This document shows, in pieces, positions 39,292 to 42,126 of a stretch of DNA of 42,126 bases. Origin of the DNA: Anaerolineae bacterium (GTDB lineage Bacteria; Chloroflexota; Anaerolineae; B4-G1; SLSP01); the NCBI GenBank assembly GCA_026645815.1, contig JAPKMR010000033.1, forward strand, positions 1 to 42,126, written 5' to 3'. Under the pieces are notes generated by a model, which saw only the letters and a list, made by a program, of their open reading frames with translations, was not told the DNA's origin and searched no databases. The position numbers were made by a program, and so were the translations under genes. Position 1 is the stretch's first letter. Each line of letters opens with the position of its first letter.

Positions 39292-40617
39292 ATGGCTGCG
39301 CCATTCCTTGATCTTCTCCTGTGGACCCTGGTTGGAACCGGCGCTGCTGCACTGCTGGCGTTGCTGCCGGCGCTGCATATCTACAACGTCGCGGGCTTAC
39401 TGCTCCTCTTCGGGTCGGTGCTGGAACCGGTGCTGACCCCGGAGCGCCTGGCTTTCCTCTTTCTTGGCTTGATTACCGGTTATGCGATGCTCAACACCAT
39501 CCCCGGTATCTTCCTCTCTGTCCCCGATGAAAGCACGCTCTTCATCGTGCTGCCGGGGCAGAAGTACTTGCTGCAGCGCCGTGGCTATGAAGCGGTCGTG
39601 CTCAGCGGCTTGGGAGGGCTGGGCGGAGTGTTCTTCCTGGCTTTATTGGTCCCCGTGGCTGCACGCATTCTGCCCACCGTGCGCGAGATTCTGCGCCCGC
39701 ACCTGGGCTGGATTCTGTGGACCGTGATTGCTTACATGCTGCTCTCTGAGTGGCCCAAAGGCACCGACCGCGCGCCTGCGGGTTGGCGGCGCTGGTGGGA
39801 TGCCTGGCGCTCCCTTCTCGCGGGTCTGGCAACCTTTCTGCTCTCCGCGCTTTTGGGCTTCATCCTCATGGCTCGTCCGCTCGTGCCGCTTGAGGTGGCG
39901 TACCAGAACCTCCTCCCGGCTTTTGTGGGACTTTTTGCAGTGCCCTGGGTGATCCAGAATCTGTTGGCGCGCATCGAATTGCCCGCGCAACACCGCGCGC
40001 GCACCCTGGATATCTCGCCCTTGGTCCTCTTTCACGGCATTGCTGCCGGGGTTCTGGGGGGCATGTTCGCCGCATTCTTCCCGGTGGTCACTGGCGGCAT
40101 TGGCGGTCTTCTTGCCGGGCACGCCACCGCCCAACGCGATGACCGTGCCTTTATCATCTCTCAGGGCGCCTCGAAAATTGTCTATTACGTGGGCGGCTTG
40201 CTCTTGTTCTTTGTGCCGGGTTTGCATCTCACTCGTGGCGGAATGGCATGGATGCTCAGTACCCGCTACAGCAGCTTCACACCAGAAGCCTATGTCTGGG
40301 CGACGGCAGCCGTTCTGCTTGCCGGAACCCTGGCCTTCTTCTTGCTGTTAGCTCTGTCCCGGGTGATGATGGCGCTTGTCTCCAGGGTGAGCTATCGCGT
40401 TTTGAGCTGGGGCACCTTGGGGATTCTGCTGTTGGTGGTTTGGGGCATCACCGGTTGGGGCGGTCTGGTCATCTGCACCGTCGCTACAGGCATCGGCTTG
40501 ATTCCGGTGCTGTGGGGTTCCCGCCGCATGAATTGCATGGGCGTACTCTTGCTCCCCATCGCTTTGAACATGGTCGGTTGGGGAGACACAGTCGCCCGTT
40601 TCCTGGGCCTGCTCTAG
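39292..40617 (+). CDS. TctA-family (COG1784-like) membrane transporter
   Basis: The 441-residue protein has about ten hydrophobic segments. The family block, LNTIPGIFLSVPDESTLFIV, then LPGQKYLLQRRGYEAVVLSG, matches the archaeal-type branch of the tripartite tricarboxylate transporter permeases. GIAAGVLGGMFAAFFPVVTG in the second half repeats the Gly-rich reentrant theme. No TctB or periplasmic TctC is near, which is normal for this branch, whose substrate is unknown. The start ATG is one base after the stop of the OB-fold gene. A terminator for the opposite strand lies 32 bp downstream. Confidence 0.8.
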   Translation: MAAPFLDLLLWTLVGTGAAALLALLPALHIYNVAGLLLLFGSVLEPVLTPERLAFLFLGLITGYAMLNTIPGIFLSVPDESTLFIVLPGQKYLLQRRGYEAVVLSGLGGLGGVFFLALLVPVAARILPTVREILRPHLGWILWTVIAYMLLSEWPKGTDRAPAGWRRWWDAWRSLLAGLATFLLSALLGFILMARPLVPLEVAYQNLLPAFVGLFAVPWVIQNLLARIELPAQHRARTLDISPLVLFHGIAAGVLGGMFAAFFPVVTGGIGGLLAGHATAQRDDRAFIISQGASKIVYYVGGLLLFFVPGLHLTRGGMAWMLSTRYSSFTPEAYVWATAAVLLAGTLAFFLLLALSRVMMALVSRVSYRVLSWGTLGILLLVVWGITGWGGLVICTVATGIGLIPVLWGSRRMNCMGVLLLPIALNMVGWGDTVARFLGLL

Positions 40618-40648
40618 AGCCATCCTGGAACTCTGGCACGAAAAAAAA

Positions 40649-40679
40649 CTTCCCCTTTCCCTGTCAGGGAAAGGGGAAG
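40649..40679 (-). terminator. Intrinsic terminator of the YtxH operon
   Basis: A perfect 14-bp stem, CTTCCCCTTTCCCT (40649-40662) with its complement at 40666-40679, loop GTC. On the minus strand it is followed by eight T (40641-40648), so it ends transcription from 41669. Confidence 0.88.
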
Positions 40680-40783
40680 CAGTCCGCTAAGGGCAATACC
40701 CTTCCTATCAAGAGCGCGCAGATAACCGCGAATCAGCGCTATACGCGCCCCCTCGCGGTGTCCCGCGCCCTTCTGATGTCGCG

Positions 40784-41146
40784 TTAAGCCGCGGGGACTT
40801 CCTCGAGCGTGATGCCCTCGGTGACCGGCCCTTCGACCTTCTTGCCCTTCTGCCGTTCCTCGAGCAATACCCGTCCCTGATCCTGCAATTCCTTCGCGCG
40901 CGCCTGCAGGTCTTGGGTGGCTTCATTCAACTTCTCGCGAGCGTCGCCTAAAGCCTTCTCTGCCCGCGTCCGCGCTTCATCCGCGGCCTTGGTCGCTTGC
41001 TCGGTCAGCTCGCCAGCCTTGTGCGCCAGCTGATCGCGGGTCTCCTCGCCCGATTGCGGGGCGAACAGAATCGCGGCGGCTGCGCCGATAAGCCCACCGA
41101 CGAAGAAGCCGGTGAGAAATGCTCCGAAATCACTCTTTTGTGCCAT
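40784..41146 (-). CDS. YtxH-domain small membrane protein
   Basis: The 120-residue protein has the YtxH N-terminus, FLTGFFVGGLIGAAAAILFA followed by PQSGEETR, then a charged helical stretch (TEQATKAADEARTRAEKALG and onward), likely a coiled coil, and an acidic end (EGITLEEVPAA). YtxH proteins are small general-stress membrane proteins of unknown activity. ATG 41146 with AAGGAGG upstream is chosen over the longer frame. The start overlaps the end of the upstream gene by 17 bp, and its ribosome binding site lies inside that gene, so the two are coupled. Confidence 0.85.
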   Translation of the reverse strand: MAQKSDFGAFLTGFFVGGLIGAAAAILFAPQSGEETRDQLAHKAGELTEQATKAADEARTRAEKALGDAREKLNEATQDLQARAKELQDQGRVLLEERQKGKKVEGPVTEGITLEEVPAA

Positions 41147-41669
41147 TGGGGATTCCTCCTTGTTGATTGTTGGTTGGTTGATTCGGTACAGACTTGGATT
41201 TGGGCCGGCTTGACGTGACAACGCCGGTCAGATCACCAATCACCTGGCGAACGCCAGCGGTAAAGCTGGCAACCCTGATGACGGGCGAAACGAAGTTCTC
41301 GCTCATGAACTCCGTGGTGCCGCGCACAGTGGACACCGTATCGTTCACGGAGTGCAGCAACGGCTGGATTTCTTCCCGCAGCACCTTCGTCAAGGTTTGA
41401 ATCTCGACAATCAGCACCAGCGCTGCCAATCCGATCAGAAAAGTCTCCACAGCGACGAAGACGATGGCGATATCGCGGATGACGGTCGTTGCGGCGGGGA
41501 ACTTCGCCATCAGCACGATGGCTGTGATCAATAAGCCCAACACCAGGATCACGCCGGCGATGATCGCAATCTGCGTGCGCTTTTGTTGCGCCAGCGATGG
41601 CGTGGCAGCGGCAGGCACAGGGCGCGGCTCAATGAGCTCTTTGTGGATCTGGGGTGCCTCGGGATCCAT
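41130..41669 (-). CDS. Two-helix membrane protein, DUF948-like
   Basis: The 179-residue protein has two membrane helices (IAIIAGVILVLGLLITAIVL and an AIVFVAVETFLIGLAALVLI segment) and an amphipathic region with EIQPLLHSVNDTVSTVRGTT, then TEFMSENFVSPVIRVASF. The pattern of an early helix pair followed by a heptad-like stretch resembles DUF948-type general-stress proteins that often sit next to YtxH. ATG 41669 with AAGGAGG five bases away is chosen. A promoter (TTGTAC, TATAAT) lies 31 bases upstream. Function unknown. Confidence 0.7.
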   Translation of the reverse strand: MDPEAPQIHKELIEPRPVPAAATPSLAQQKRTQIAIIAGVILVLGLLITAIVLMAKFPAATTVIRDIAIVFVAVETFLIGLAALVLIVEIQTLTKVLREEIQPLLHSVNDTVSTVRGTTEFMSENFVSPVIRVASFTAGVRQVIGDLTGVVTSSRPKSKSVPNQPTNNQQGGIPNGTKE

Positions 41670-41699
41670 ATTTCCACCTCCTTGAACGGACACATTTCT

Positions 41700-41727
41700 A
41701 TTATACCATGCCGCCAAAAAGGTACAA
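41700..41727 (-). promoter_or_regulatory. Promoter of the DUF948-like/YtxH operon
   Basis: Minus-strand TTGTAC (41722-41727) and TATAAT (41700-41705), 16 bases apart. Confidence 0.7.
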
Positions 41728-42026
41728 GAGCGTAGCTGTTCAGACTTCCATCACAAGGCATACGCTGCGGACTAATGAGTCTTCAGAATTTACTTCGGTA
41801 ATAACACCGTGGGCTGGCAACCCTCTCACACCACCGTAACCCTGGCTGCGGGCAATGTAGCGCAAACTTCAGTTTGTGTTTCCCGTTGTGCAACCATCCC
41901 CGTTTACCCAACCCTCTACCGCCGCGTCATTCCGAACGCAGCAGCTTGCCCCGAGCAAAGCCGAGGGGCAGCGGAGTGAGGAATCTGAAACCCCCGGTTG
42001 CCAGCCACCTCCGGGTGCAGAGACCC
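41728..42026. other. Intergenic stretch without a convincing gene
   Basis: No ORF here has coding character. CAAACTTCAGTTTG (around 41868-41881) is a short palindrome. From about 41928, GTCATTCCGAACGCAGCAG ... AGTGAGGAATCTGAAA resembles intergenic repeats common in diverse bacterial genomes. I see nothing else. Confidence 0.5.
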
Positions 42027-42126
42027 TTCGACTGCGCTCAGGGCAGGCTCCTTCGACTGCGCTCAGGGCAGGCTCCTTCGACTGCGCTCAGGGCAGGCTC
42101 CTTCGACTGCGCTCAGGGCAGGCTCC
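42027..42126. repeat. Four perfect tandem copies of a 25-bp repeat, running off the window
   Basis: The unit begins TTCGACTGCGCTCAGGGCAG and continues with GCTCC. Four identical copies end exactly at the window edge, so the true number is unknown. There are no spacers, so this is not a CRISPR array. The unit resembles dispersed intergenic repeats in many genomes. Confidence 0.9.

Noticed and set aside
42027..42126. CRISPR array
   Set aside because: The 25-bp copies are directly adjacent with no spacers and there are no cas genes.

Overview
The window looks like a high-GC chromosomal segment of a Chloroflexota bacterium, most likely Anaerolineae. This is inferred from overall character and from memory of the families, not from a marker gene. 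The clues are a giant secreted FG-GAP protein ending in VYLPLVRK (an ending I recall from secreted proteins of that phylum), a soluble-adenylyl-cyclase-like protein with AAA and TPR regions, chained GAF histidine kinases, and many small, tightly coupled operons on both strands. No rRNA, phage, IS transposase or CRISPR array is visible.

Layout. 1-600: two tandem YjbQ-family sequences, the second cut down at its N-terminus. 606-6523: an FAD oxidoreductase, a GH127-type beta-L-arabinofuranosidase on the minus strand with a LacI-like palindrome upstream, and an amidase. 6668-7504: a DapF-family epimerase in which both catalytic cysteines read as serine. 7704-13123: a co-directional block with a PadR-NifX-like fusion, a second NifX-like protein, two MBL-fold hydrolases (one a lipoprotein), a TrmO-like methyltransferase, an isoprenylcysteine-methyltransferase-like membrane protein, a double AbrB-like protein and an OsmC protein. 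13174-18203 (minus): tRNA-Phe, a GltD-like oxidoreductase, a coupled operon of two signal peptidases, deoC and a small zinc-ribbon protein, a small membrane protein and a GNAT enzyme. 18544-20613: a Gfo/Idh/MocA dehydrogenase and a D-2-hydroxyacid dehydrogenase. 21003-30044: a signalling island with a cyclase/AAA/TPR protein, a GAF-GAF histidine kinase, a divergent GAF kinase-receiver-HTH protein and a degenerate receiver. 30324-36560: the 2078-residue propeller protein. 36874-40617: a double GNAT protein, a zinc-ribbon/OB-fold membrane protein and a TctA-like permease. 40784-41669 (minus): two small membrane-stress-type proteins. The window ends in four perfect copies of a 25-bp tandem repeat.

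The most unusual content is non-coding. A family of long near-perfect palindromes lies between genes at seven places. Each has T-rich left and A-rich right arms around a GC core. The core differs from copy to copy but stays self-complementary, and several copies share flanking heads and tails; two share a ~90-bp tail at about 90% identity and sit just upstream of good sigma-70 promoters. The T-before/A-after layout is the opposite of an intrinsic terminator on both strands. A separate 148-bp element with 12-bp terminal inverted repeats occurs twice (18297 and 29456). A 276-bp imperfect inverted repeat encloses the first palindrome.

Starts were moved from the longest ORF where a Shine-Dalgarno sequence, a promoter or translational coupling decided them. 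Functions are from recognisable motifs only; no database search was possible.
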